This document shows, one piece after another, positions 44,105-51,937 of a DNA stretch of 64,000 bases; within the stretch, counting starts at the first letter, position 1, and each line of letters starts with the position of its first letter. A program made the translations under genes and the position numbers. Origin of the DNA: Vineibacter terrae (GTDB lineage Bacteria > Pseudomonadota > Alphaproteobacteria > Reyranellales > Reyranellaceae); NCBI RefSeq assembly GCF_008039615.1, contig NZ_VDUZ01000027.1:51452-115451 (forward strand), given 5' to 3'. Below the pieces are notes generated by a model. It saw only the letters and a list, made by a program, of their open reading frames with translations, did no database searches and was not told where the DNA came from.

Positions 44105-45130
44105 TCAGCGGATCGGCGGCGCGTATTGCAGGCCGCCTTTGGTCCAAAGGGCGTTGAACCCGCGCTCGATCTTGAGCGGTGTCTGCATGCCGACGTTGCG
44201 CTCGAACGCCTCGCCGTAGTTACCGACCTGCTTGATGATGTTGTAGACCCACTTCTCATCGACGCCCAGCGCCTTGCCCATGCCGGGGGTGACGCCGAGG
44301 ATCCGCTTGATGTTGGGGTTGTCGCTCTTCAGCATCTCGTCGACGTTCTTCGAGGTGATGCCGTACTCCTCGGCCTCGACCATCGCGTAGAGCGTCCAGC
44401 GCACGATATCGGCCCACTGGTTGTCGCCGTGGCGCACCACCGGGCCCAGCGGCTCCTTGGAGATGATCTCGGGCAGGATGAGGTAGTCATCCGGCTTGGG
44501 GGCATTGGCGGCGCGCGTGCTGTACAGGCCCGAAGCGTCCGTCGTGTAGACGTCGCAGCGGCCCGAGAAGAACGCTTGGCGGATCTCTTCGACGTTCTCT
44601 ATCACGACCGGCTTGAACGTCATCTTGTTGGCGCGGAAGTAATCCGCGAGGTTGAGCTCGGTGGTGGTGCCGGGCTGGACGCAGACGGTGGCGCCGTTCA
44701 GCTCCTTGGCGCTCTTCACGCCGAGCTTCTTGGGGACCATGAAGCCCTGGCCGTCGTAGTAGGTGACGCCCGTGAAATCGAAGCCCAGCGCGGTGTCGCG
44801 GGTCAGCGTCCACGTGGTCGTGCGCGACAGCAGGTCGATCTCCTTCGACTGCAGCGCCGTGAAGCGCTGCTGCGCCGTCGTCGGCACATACTTCACCTTC
44901 TCGGAATTGCCGAACAGGGCGGCGGCGACCGCCCGGCAGACGTCGACCTCGAGCCCCGTCCACTTGCCCTGGCTGTCGGCGGATGAGAAGCCGGTGACAC
45001 CCGTGGTGACGCCGCAGATGATCTGGCCGCGCGCCTTGATGGCGTCGAGGTCGGGCCCGGCGTGCGCGACGCCCGCGAACCCCGACAACGCGACCATGGC
45101 GGCTCCGGCCGCCATCGTTTTCCTGATCAT
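44105..45130 (-). CDS. aapJ: General L-amino-acid ABC transporter binding protein AapJ
   Basis: A 341-residue periplasmic protein: signal peptide MIRKTMAAGAAMVALSGFAG to about AHAG, then LDAIKARGQIICGVTTGVTGF, LEVDVCRAVAAALFG and FFSGRCDVYTTDASGLYSTR, all characteristic of AapJ/BztA. The ATG at 45128-45130 has GAGGGG eight bases upstream. The family binds a broad range of L-amino acids. It heads the operon and is followed by a strong terminator-like hairpin. Confidence 0.95.
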   Translation of the reverse strand: MIRKTMAAGAAMVALSGFAGVAHAGPDLDAIKARGQIICGVTTGVTGFSSADSQGKWTGLEVDVCRAVAAALFGNSEKVKYVPTTAQQRFTALQSKEIDLLSRTTTWTLTRDTALGFDFTGVTYYDGQGFMVPKKLGVKSAKELNGATVCVQPGTTTELNLADYFRANKMTFKPVVIENVEEIRQAFFSGRCDVYTTDASGLYSTRAANAPKPDDYLILPEIISKEPLGPVVRHGDNQWADIVRWTLYAMVEAEEYGITSKNVDEMLKSDNPNIKRILGVTPGMGKALGVDEKWVYNIIKQVGNYGEAFERNVGMQTPLKIERGFNALWTKGGLQYAPPIR

Positions 45131-45182
45131 TGCAATACCCCTCGTAAAGCCTCGACCCTGGCGTGCCGCTGACACGGCACGC

Positions 45183-45200
45183 TGGTGGTGAACGCCACCA
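45183..45200. promoter_or_regulatory. Inverted repeat upstream of aapJ
   Basis: TGGTGG-TGAACG-CCACCA lies 53 bases upstream of the aapJ start codon. It may be a leader hairpin or an operator; no consensus of a known regulator is evident. Confidence 0.35.
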
Positions 45201-45236
45201 TTATGCGCACTTTAGGCTGACTTGTTTGCGGGGCGC

Positions 45237-45358
45237 AATCGGGCCTGCGTGCCGCCGAGGACACGGACCGCCAGAACGCAGCGCGCCGGCGGATGGCCGC
45301 CGGCGCGCTGGACGTGCTCGTCAATAACGCCGGCGCGTTGTTCTACAGCCGATTGTAG
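45237..45358 (+). pseudogene. Short SDR-like remnant
   Basis: In one plus-strand frame the sequence reads RRRMAAGALDVLVNNAGALF then a few residues and a stop. ALDVLVNNAGALF is the unmistakable NNAG block of short-chain dehydrogenases, but neither the cofactor loop nor the catalytic Tyr-Lys part is present. The fragment ends inside the 3' end of the M23 peptidase gene on the other strand. It is likely the debris of a deleted SDR gene joined to this locus. Confidence 0.45.
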
Positions 45359-46866
45359 CCATCGGCCTCGCTGCTGGTCCGCCGGCCCGAGCCGCCGCGG
45401 GCCATGCCGGCGGTGGTGCGCTGCCAGTCACGGAAGGAGACGAGGTCCTGGCCGTTCAGCCGGCCGCCGCCGTTGGCGACATAGGGCGCCGGGTTGACGA
45501 ACTGCCCGTCGACCAGCACGCAGAAATGCAGGTGCGGGCCGGTCGAGCGTCCCGTGCTGCCGACATAGCCGATCAGCTGTCCCTTGCGCACGCGCGTGCC
45601 CGGGGTGACGCCCGCGGCGAAGTTGGACATGTGGCTGTAGCTGGTCGCCAGCGAATCGCTGTGCACGATGCGGACGGTCTTGCCGTAGTTGTAGTACCAC
45701 CCGGCATAGTCGACGACGCCGTCGGCAGCCGCGATGATGGGCGTGCCGTACCGGCCGGCGACGTCGAGGCCGTTGTGGAAGGCGGCCCAGCGCCCCAGGC
45801 GACGGGTGCCGAAGGGCGAGGAGATGTGGCTGCCTTCGATGGGCAGCGCCATGCTCGAATCGCCGACGCGGTTGCCGTTCTCGTCGAAGAAGCCCTCGGG
45901 CTGGCTGCGCGGCGAGAACCACCAGACCTGGGCCCGCGTGTTGCGGTCGTAGATCGTGGCGGTCAGCAGCCGCGGCTGGCCGTCACCGGTCTTGCCGTTG
46001 ACCAGCTCGATGCTGGCGGAGCGGCGGTCCAGAGAGGCGGGCGCGACGGCGGCCAGCGCCAGCGCTGCCGAGCGTGCCGTGCTCGCGTCGACACCGGCAT
46101 TGGCCAGGGCGACATTGGCATCGCCGTTGGCCGACACGCGGCGCAGGCCCACCGTCGATTGCGCGATGTCGCGCAGCGATCGTGCCGTGCGCTGCGGCTG
46201 GCCGAGGCCCGCGCTCCACACCTTCGGATCGTCCTGGCCGCTCTCGGCGCTCGACGGGTCACTGCCCTGGTTGCCGCCACGCGACACGGCCGGCGCGCTG
46301 GCGTTCGCCGTCGCTGTCACGCCCTTGGCGGCGAATGTGCCGTCGCCGTTGCGCTCGACCTCGGCCACCAGGCCGCCGGCGCCGTAGATCTGCAGCGATT
46401 GCAGCCGTTGCGGCGCGCCGTCGGCGGCCATGGCCGCGCGGCCGGTGCTGCCGGCGCTCAGCGGCGTGTCCTTGAGGGCTGCCGTCACGCTCCTCGCTGC
46501 GGCGCGCGCGTCGTTGGGGGTGACGCCGACCGCTACGAGCTGCTCCTCCAGCGGACGCGCCGGATCGATGGCGAACGGCTTCGCCTCTTCCGCGGTGGCG
46601 GCGGCAGGCGCGGCGGGCGCCGGGGCGGGGCGCGTCGCCGTCTTGCTGGGCACCGCGACGCGCTTGGCGCCGGTCGTCGCGGCCGGCTTGACCGCCGTCG
46701 GCTTGCTCTTGGATGTGGTCGCCGTCGCCTGCTGCGGCGGCCGGATGACTTGTGTGTTGGGAGCTGCCCAGGCGACGCTCAGAGCGCCTGCTGCAGTCAT
46801 CAGCCCCAAGGAAGTTGCGAATCCAACGACGACAATGCGTCGCCGATGCCCGGTTTTGTCCGGCAT
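45343..46866 (-). CDS. M23 (LytM) family metallopeptidase, exported
   Basis: A 507-residue protein. A signal anchor (about residues 10-35, IVVVGFATSLGLMTAAGALSV) precedes an Ala/Pro/Thr-rich linker to about residue 95 and a low-similarity middle domain. The C-terminal peptidase domain has the zinc motifs FHNGLDVAGRYGTPI (His/Asp) and GPHLHFCVL (HxH). It would cut peptidoglycan cross-links or, if a ligand is lost, activate amidases. The last 40 residues are an unstructured Arg/Gly/Ser tail. Monocistronic. Confidence 0.92.
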   Translation of the reverse strand: MPDKTGHRRRIVVVGFATSLGLMTAAGALSVAWAAPNTQVIRPPQQATATTSKSKPTAVKPAATTGAKRVAVPSKTATRPAPAPAAPAAATAEEAKPFAIDPARPLEEQLVAVGVTPNDARAAARSVTAALKDTPLSAGSTGRAAMAADGAPQRLQSLQIYGAGGLVAEVERNGDGTFAAKGVTATANASAPAVSRGGNQGSDPSSAESGQDDPKVWSAGLGQPQRTARSLRDIAQSTVGLRRVSANGDANVALANAGVDASTARSAALALAAVAPASLDRRSASIELVNGKTGDGQPRLLTATIYDRNTRAQVWWFSPRSQPEGFFDENGNRVGDSSMALPIEGSHISSPFGTRRLGRWAAFHNGLDVAGRYGTPIIAAADGVVDYAGWYYNYGKTVRIVHSDSLATSYSHMSNFAAGVTPGTRVRKGQLIGYVGSTGRSTGPHLHFCVLVDGQFVNPAPYVANGGGRLNGQDLVSFRDWQRTTAGMARGGSGRRTSSEADGYNRL

Positions 46867-47168
46867 GAAGCCCTTCCCCGCATGACGTGGATGGATAGAC
46901 GGATTGTCTTGTCGGGCGGGGTGGGTCGATCCGCGCCGGAAAGACGCGAGGCGCGGATCGGCCGGCCCTGCCCTGTGGTTGGCCGGACTTTACACGGAAC
47001 CATGCGTTGGGAGTCCAGTGGAAAGTTGCAAATATGCAACACCGGTTGGTCGCACCCGAACAAACCGGGAATAGTGAGCGTACGGATCATTCACGCGCTT
47101 CCGTGCCGCGGCACGGCTTGCCGATGCGGGCGCGCGGTGCGTTGCCGTTGCTGACGTTGCGGTGCGGA
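46867..47168. other. Intergenic region upstream of the M23 peptidase gene
   Basis: About 300 bases without a convincing gene. It holds an inverted repeat GTTGCA-AATA-TGCAAC at 47025-47040 in an AT-rich patch, a possible operator, and a perfect 16-base palindrome CCGTGCCGCGGCACGG at 47101-47116 just after the end of the hydrolase gene. Confidence 0.6.
47025..47040. promoter_or_regulatory. Inverted repeat GTTGCA-AATA-TGCAAC
   Basis: Six-base perfect arms with a four-base AT centre, about 160 bases upstream of the peptidase start. It has the look of a dimeric regulator site, but no regulator gene is adjacent. Confidence 0.35.
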
Positions 47169-47987
47169 TCAACCAGCTTCGGCGAGGAAGTCGCTGACGA
47201 GACGATTGAACTGCGTGGGACGCTCGAAATACGCCGAGTGTCCCGCGTTCGCGATCTGCGCGGCGCGGCCCTTGGCCATGGCCGCCGCCAGATGCGGCGC
47301 GATGAACGACGGGAAGACGATATCCTCCGCGCCGGTGACGAACAGGGTTGGCACGGCGATGCGCCGCGCGTCGTCGAGGCCGCGCACGCGCGTCTCGCCC
47401 AGGCGCTGGCGCACGGCCTCCTTGTCGAGCGCCGCGTTGATGGCGTCGATGCTGGCGTAGAGGAAATGATGCGCCGGCTGCTCCATCGTCATGCGCGCGC
47501 CGGCGGCGACATGGATGCCGCGGTCGCGCAGCGCGGCGTGCTGCGCCGCCGCCTCGCGCTGCCAGGCATCGAGCTGCGCGCCGCCGGTGGGATCTGCGGC
47601 CCGCGGATCGAGCGTCCCCGATGTCGCGGCCAGCACGAGGCCCTTCAGCGCCGCCGGTCGGCGCAGCGCGTACTCGACCGCCGACCAGCCGCCCATCGAC
47701 TGGGCGACGATGCGCACGTCGGTCAGCCGCAGATGCGCGATCAGCGCTTCGAGGTCGTCGACATAGTCGCGCGGGTGCGGTCCACCGGCGATCGGGTCGG
47801 ACGGCGCGAAGCCGCGATGGGCGAAGGCGATGCAGGTGTGGCGCTCGGCGAAATGCGGCATCTGCTGCCACCACGACAGGTGGTTGCCGCCAAGTCCGTG
47901 CGCGAAGATGATCGCGGGCCCTGCGCCCATGACCTCGTAGTAGACGCGGCCATCGGGCCGGCCGAGGAAGCCACGCTCGGGCGTCAC
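47169..47987 (-). CDS. Alpha/beta hydrolase (enol-lactonase / C-C hydrolase-like)
   Basis: A 272-residue hydrolase: oxyanion HGLGG at residues 30-34, nucleophile Ser97 in AQSMGGW, acid residue in VTGAEDIVFP and catalytic His in NAGHSAYFERP. The pattern is close to 3-oxoadipate enol-lactone hydrolases and aromatic-pathway hydrolases. The start is GTG at 47985-47987 with GAGAGGAAT upstream. It is the last gene of the reductase-SDR-oxygenase operon and would act late, on a ring-opened product or ester. Confidence 0.87.
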   Translation of the reverse strand: MTPERGFLGRPDGRVYYEVMGAGPAIIFAHGLGGNHLSWWQQMPHFAERHTCIAFAHRGFAPSDPIAGGPHPRDYVDDLEALIAHLRLTDVRIVAQSMGGWSAVEYALRRPAALKGLVLAATSGTLDPRAADPTGGAQLDAWQREAAAQHAALRDRGIHVAAGARMTMEQPAHHFLYASIDAINAALDKEAVRQRLGETRVRGLDDARRIAVPTLFVTGAEDIVFPSFIAPHLAAAMAKGRAAQIANAGHSAYFERPTQFNRLVSDFLAEAG

Positions 47988-48047
47988 GGTGATTCCTCTC
48001 CTGGTTCGCCGGCCGTGCGCATCACGGTGCTCAGCGCGATCATCAGC

Positions 48048-48761
48048 TCACGCCGCCTGCTGATGCTCGGGCAACGTAAGGCCGTGCCTGGCCGTGACCT
48101 CGCGCGCGCGATTGAGGAAGTCGGCCCGCATGTCGTCGTTGGTGCGCAGCTTGATGCCCCACTTGCGGAAGATCTCGTTGTTGCGCGACTTGGAGCCGCC
48201 GAAGAAGGCGGGCAGGTAGGGGAAGTAGCGGTTGACCGCATCCTGCAGCCGGGCCTTGCCGTCCGGCGTCTTCACCAGCTCGGCGGTGAAATCCTCGCCG
48301 AACTGGGCGTGGAAGCGCTCCTCGGGCATTGTGGCGCGCGCCAGGTTGCGCAGCGGATGGAAGGCGCAGTGCAGCAGATCCTCGACCTGCAGGATCTCGG
48401 CCAGGTCGGCAAGCAGCTTGATGGCGACGAACTCCTCCCACGTCTTCAGCGGAAACTCGAAGATCGACAGCGGCCGCTTGCCGTTATGCGGCACCATGCG
48501 CGCCGCGGGGATGCCGATCTGCTCGCCGAGCTGCTTGAAGCGCACATGGTGGCCGTACTCCTCCATCGCCACGCGGCAGGTCAGCCATTTGGCATAGGGC
48601 GTCGGCGCCAGGGCGATGGCCGGCTCGTCGAACACCTGCGCGCCGTAGAGCTCGTTGATGGCGTGGCTGATCACCAGCTTCGAGACGGCGTCGCGGAATT
48701 CCTCCGGCGCGTCCTTCAGCTCGGCGACGGTCTTGACGACGATGGGCGCTGCTTGGCTCAT
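48048..48761 (-). CDS. Stand-alone PaaA-like diiron oxygenase (phenylacetyl-CoA epoxidase alpha-subunit family)
   Basis: A 237-residue ferritin-like protein that aligns along most of its length with PaaA, the catalytic subunit of phenylacetyl-CoA epoxidase, but is about 70 residues shorter at the C-terminus. Expected iron ligands are Glu37 (INELYG), Glu68 and His71 (MEEYGHH), Asp119 (LLADLAE), Glu148 and His151 (PEERFHAQF); LQDAVNRYFPYLPAFFGG and KLRTNDDMRADFL correspond to later PaaA blocks. PaaB, PaaC and PaaD are missing nearby. The ATG follows GGAGGTCCGC. A ferredoxin-type reductase, an SDR and a hydrolase share the operon, so it is probably an oxygenase for an aromatic or cyclic (CoA-bound?) compound. 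Confidence 0.8.
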   Translation of the reverse strand: MSQAAPIVVKTVAELKDAPEEFRDAVSKLVISHAINELYGAQVFDEPAIALAPTPYAKWLTCRVAMEEYGHHVRFKQLGEQIGIPAARMVPHNGKRPLSIFEFPLKTWEEFVAIKLLADLAEILQVEDLLHCAFHPLRNLARATMPEERFHAQFGEDFTAELVKTPDGKARLQDAVNRYFPYLPAFFGGSKSRNNEIFRKWGIKLRTNDDMRADFLNRAREVTARHGLTLPEHQQAA

Positions 48762-48777
48762 GCGGACCTCCTGCGTC

Positions 48778-49719
48778 TCAGACGACAGGCTCGGTGTTGA
48801 ACGCTTCCAGGTCGGTGGTGAGGTCGGTCATCTTGCCGGCGCCGTCGCGCATCAGCGCCGCGGCCAGGGCCTGCGCCGTCCAGTCGGCGCCGTCGCTGGC
48901 CAGCCGTGCCACCGGCCGCGGCTGGCCGAACAGGAACACTTCCCGGCCGCGCACGCCCAACAGTTGGCCCGTCATCGATTTGGCGGCCGGACTGCACAGC
49001 GCCAGGACGAGGTTCGCGACATGCCTGGCGTCGATCCTCAGCGCCCGTTCCTTGTAGCTGCGCTGCGCATCGTTGGCCGGCTGGATGATGTCGGTGACCC
49101 GCGTGCGGGCGAAGGGCGCCACGGCGTTGGCCGTGATCTGCGCCCGCGCCAGATCCATCGCCGTGACGCGGGTCAGGCCGAACAGCCCGGCCTTGGCGCT
49201 GGCGTAGGCGGCCTGGCCGAGATTGCCGTAGAGCCCGGCCGACGAGACCATGTTGATGATGCGGCCCCAGTCGTAGCTGCCGCCGGCGCGGCCGGCCTTG
49301 CCCTGGTCGCGCATAACGGCGCTGGCGGCAGCGGTGAGGTAGAACGGCGCCGACAGGTTGGTGCGGATCACCGCCTCCCAGTCGCGCGGGTCGGCTCTGA
49401 AGACGAACGAATCCCGCAGGATGGCGGCGTTGTTCACCACGATGTCGAGGCCGCCGAAGGTGCGCACGGCAAGATCGACCACGGCCTTGGCCGTGCTCGG
49501 CGAGGCGATGCTGTCACTGTAGGCTATGGCGCGATCGCCCAGCGCCTTGGCGGCGTCGGCGGCCACCGCGGCGTCGGCGCCGTTGCCGTCGATGCCGGTG
49601 CCGTTGTCGGCGATCACGACCTTGGCGCCGGCATCGGCCAGCGCGGTGGCGACGGCCTGGCCGATGCCGCGTCCGGCGCCGGTCACGATCGCCACCCTTC
49701 CTTCAAGCAATGCGGCCAC
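48778..49719 (-). CDS. SDR family dehydrogenase (hydroxyacyl-CoA dehydrogenase-like)
   Basis: About 313 residues. GRVAIVTGAGRGIGQAVATAL holds the NAD loop, LDIVVNNAAILRDSFVF the NNAA block, and INMVSSAGLYGNLGQAAYASAK the Ser-Tyr-Lys triad. The insert DNGTGIDGNGADAAVA after the second strand is typical of SDRs related to the dehydrogenase part of multifunctional beta-oxidation enzymes. The GTG at 49717-49719 has GGAG upstream; a GTG four codons earlier is possible. It lies between reductase and oxygenase genes and probably oxidises the oxygenated product. Confidence 0.87.
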   Translation of the reverse strand: MAALLEGRVAIVTGAGRGIGQAVATALADAGAKVVIADNGTGIDGNGADAAVAADAAKALGDRAIAYSDSIASPSTAKAVVDLAVRTFGGLDIVVNNAAILRDSFVFRADPRDWEAVIRTNLSAPFYLTAAASAVMRDQGKAGRAGGSYDWGRIINMVSSAGLYGNLGQAAYASAKAGLFGLTRVTAMDLARAQITANAVAPFARTRVTDIIQPANDAQRSYKERALRIDARHVANLVLALCSPAAKSMTGQLLGVRGREVFLFGQPRPVARLASDGADWTAQALAAALMRDGAGKMTDLTTDLEAFNTEPVV

Positions 49720-49743
49720 GTCCGTCTCCACCGATGGTTGCCT

Positions 49744-50784
49744 TCACATCTGCGCGCCGGTCTTCCTGCCCGCTTCCTGCATCTCGGCGGCGGTGTAGAA
49801 GGCGTCGGCATGCACGTCGATGCGGCGCAGCCCGCGCGCCAGCAGCAGGCGGGTCGCGGCCTCGACCATCACCGGCGGCCCGGCGATGTACGCCTTGCAG
49901 CCGTCGAGGTCGGCGAGGTCGCGGCCGGCGATCTCGTGCACGAAGCCCGTGCGCCGCGTCGTGGCGCCTTCGGGATCGCTCAGCACCGGCGTGAAGCGCA
50001 GCGTGGGATGGGCGGCCGCCAGAGCCGCGAAATGCTCGACAAGGTAGAGGCCGCGCTCATCGCGCGCGCCGAAATAGAGATGGATCGGTTGCGGCATCTT
50101 CAGCGCCAGCGCCTGCTCGACGATCGATTTGATGGGAGCCAGGCCCGAGCCGCCGGCGATGGCCAGGATCGGCCCGCGATGGCTTTCGCGCAGGTACGAC
50201 GTGCCAAATGGTCCTTCCACCCGCACCTTGTCGCCGAGCTTCACCTGTGTGGCGACGTGGGCGCTGGTGTTGCCGCCGGCCATGCGGCGGATGTGGAACT
50301 CCAGCAGCGATGCGCCCGGCGGATTGGCCATCGAGTAGTCGCGCGGCGGCGCGCCGTCGAACGTGACGCTGGCGAACTGGCCGGCCGAGAAGGTGAAGGG
50401 CCCGCCGCTGCTCACCGCCAGCAGCACGCGCTTGATGTCGTGGGTGGCGTCGTCGATCGCGACCACCGTCGTCGCCAGGATGCGGCGCGGATGGACGATC
50501 AGGTCGTCCTCGTCGAGCCACGCCACCTCGCAGGCGGAGTCGGGCACGGCGCGGCAGGCGAGGATGAGGCCGCGGTCGCGTTCCTCGTCCATCAGCGCGA
50601 AATCGGAGTAGCCGTCGAGCGTCACCGCGCCGTCGAGCAGATGCGACTTGCAGGCGCCGCAGTTGCCGGACTGGCAGCCGTGGGGATAGGGGATTCCGGC
50701 GTCCAGCGCCGCCTCCAGGATCGTCACGCCGACGCCGCACGCGATCTCGGCGCCGGTGTTGGTGATCTTGACGAGATGACCCAC
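49744..50784 (-). CDS. 2Fe-2S ferredoxin / FAD / NAD(P)H reductase, oxygenase electron donor
   Basis: A 346-residue three-domain reductase. The N-terminal plant-type 2Fe-2S domain has Cys37, Cys42, Cys45 and Cys77 (GCQSGNCGACKSHL ... LACRAV); the FAD domain has PPRDYSMANPP near residues 145-155; the nucleotide domain has IAGGSGLAPIKSIVEQAL. This order matches phenol-hydroxylase-component and AscD-like reductases; PaaE has the ferredoxin at the C-terminus instead. The GTG at 50782-50784 follows AAGGGG. It leads the oxygenase operon and should feed electrons to the PaaA-like protein. Confidence 0.9.
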   Translation of the reverse strand: MGHLVKITNTGAEIACGVGVTILEAALDAGIPYPHGCQSGNCGACKSHLLDGAVTLDGYSDFALMDEERDRGLILACRAVPDSACEVAWLDEDDLIVHPRRILATTVVAIDDATHDIKRVLLAVSSGGPFTFSAGQFASVTFDGAPPRDYSMANPPGASLLEFHIRRMAGGNTSAHVATQVKLGDKVRVEGPFGTSYLRESHRGPILAIAGGSGLAPIKSIVEQALALKMPQPIHLYFGARDERGLYLVEHFAALAAAHPTLRFTPVLSDPEGATTRRTGFVHEIAGRDLADLDGCKAYIAGPPVMVEAATRLLLARGLRRIDVHADAFYTAAEMQEAGRKTGAQM

Positions 50785-50846
50785 GCGCGACCCCTTGCAC
50801 CGCTCGACAGGCCCATCGGCCGCCGATACTGTCGTGGGGAGGGGAA

Positions 50847-50867
50847 ATTGTTGGCTCCCCAAACAAT
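50847..50867. promoter_or_regulatory. Candidate MarR operator, ATTGTT-N9-AACAAT
   Basis: Perfect six-base arms nine bases apart, in the 106-base gap between the divergent reductase operon and MarR gene. The GG/CC bases flanking the centre partly extend the symmetry. The position, 24 bases before the MarR start and 63 before the reductase start, fits repression of both transcripts. Confidence 0.55.
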
Positions 50868-50890
50868 ATCTCCTGGTAGCATGAAGCTCC

Positions 50891-51397
50891 ATGCCGCGTC
50901 CATCCCGTCACAGTGACATGCCATCGCCGGACACTGCCGGGCCGGGCAGTGATGGCCTGGATCGCGGCATGCTGCCGGGCCTGGTGGGCTATGCCCTGCG
51001 CCGTGCCCAGGTCGCCGTGTTCCAGGATTTCGCGCGCGAGATGGCCGCGATGCGGGTGCCGGTGACGCCGGGCGAGTTCGGCATCCTGGTTCTCGTCTCG
51101 CGCAATCCAGGGCTCAGCCAGACGGCGCTCGCCCGCGCCATCGGCGTCGACCGCTCGACCCTGGTGCCGATCCTGGACCGCCTCGAGCGGCACGGGCTGA
51201 TCAAGCGGCACCCCTCGCCGACCGACCGGCGCAGCCACGCGCTGGAGCTGGGCGCGGCGGGCATGGCGCTGCTGCCGCTCTACGAAGCGGCCGTGCGCCG
51301 CCACGAGCGGCGCATCCAACGCCGGCTCAGGGCGGGCGAGGGCGGGGCGCTGATCGCCGCGCTGGACCTCCTGCTCGACGGCGCCACGTCGCGATAG
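50891..51397 (+). CDS. MarR-family transcriptional regulator (oxygenase locus)
   Basis: A 168-residue winged-helix regulator. LSQTALARAIGVDRSTLVPIL is the recognition helix region, and the wing HPSPTDRRSHALELGAAG carries the conserved Asp-Arg. The ATG at 50891 precedes a 25-residue low-complexity lead; a later ATG at 50918 is possible. Divergent from the reductase-SDR-oxygenase-hydrolase operon, with an inverted repeat between. It probably senses the pathway substrate. Confidence 0.9.
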   Translation: MPRPSRHSDMPSPDTAGPGSDGLDRGMLPGLVGYALRRAQVAVFQDFAREMAAMRVPVTPGEFGILVLVSRNPGLSQTALARAIGVDRSTLVPILDRLERHGLIKRHPSPTDRRSHALELGAAGMALLPLYEAAVRRHERRIQRRLRAGEGGALIAALDLLLDGATSR

Positions 51398-51478
51398 GGC
51401 CGGTCGCACGTTGTTTGTCCGGCGTGCCTCGATTCATGCTAGGGCGAGACCCTGACCTGACATGCATGGATCCACGGG

Positions 51479-51937
51479 ATGACCGACGAGGAGATTCTTC
51501 ACCGCTTCAACACCTGCCCCCAGCCGGCCAGCACGACGCTGGGCGCCGAGGTTCTCGACATCGACACATCGGCGGGCAAGGTGACCCTGCGCTGCACGGC
51601 CACGCGCGAGCATTGCCATTCAGTCGACTGGAATCCCAAGGGCGGCATCGTGCAGGGCGGCTTCGTCACCGGCTGGCTCGACGCCGCCATGGCGACGGCC
51701 TGCATCGCGCGCGCCAAGTTCGCCGTCTCGGTCCCCAGCCTGGAGATCAAGGTGAGCTTCCTGGCGCCGGCGCACCCCGGCATCTACCTGGCCAAGGGCT
51801 GGATTCAGCGCTGGGGCCGCACGATCGCCTTCCTCGAAGGGGATCTGCGCGACACCAGCGGCAAGCTGATCGCCACCGCCAGCTCGACGGCCATGCTCGC
51901 GCCGCTGCCGGCGACGGCCAATGCCAACGCCGCCTGA
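51479..51937 (+). CDS. PaaI-type hotdog thioesterase
   Basis: A 152-residue hotdog-fold protein: WNPKGGIVQGGFVTGWLDAAMA around residues 51-72 is the central helix region of PaaI/YbgC-like acyl-CoA thioesterases, and VSFLAPAHPGIYLAKGWIQRWGR the following strands. It would hydrolyse acyl- or aryl-CoA, rescuing CoA from dead-end intermediates. The ribosome site is weak. Its end overlaps the next gene by 17 bases. A PaaI-like enzyme beside a PaaA-like oxygenase supports a CoA-thioester pathway. Confidence 0.87.
   Translation: MTDEEILHRFNTCPQPASTTLGAEVLDIDTSAGKVTLRCTATREHCHSVDWNPKGGIVQGGFVTGWLDAAMATACIARAKFAVSVPSLEIKVSFLAPAHPGIYLAKGWIQRWGRTIAFLEGDLRDTSGKLIATASSTAMLAPLPATANANAA

Noticed and set aside
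45222..45497. 91-codon plus-strand frame at the end of the M23 gene
   Set aside because: This frame is Cys/Arg/Pro-rich noise; the recognisable SDR remnant lies in a different frame of the same stretch.
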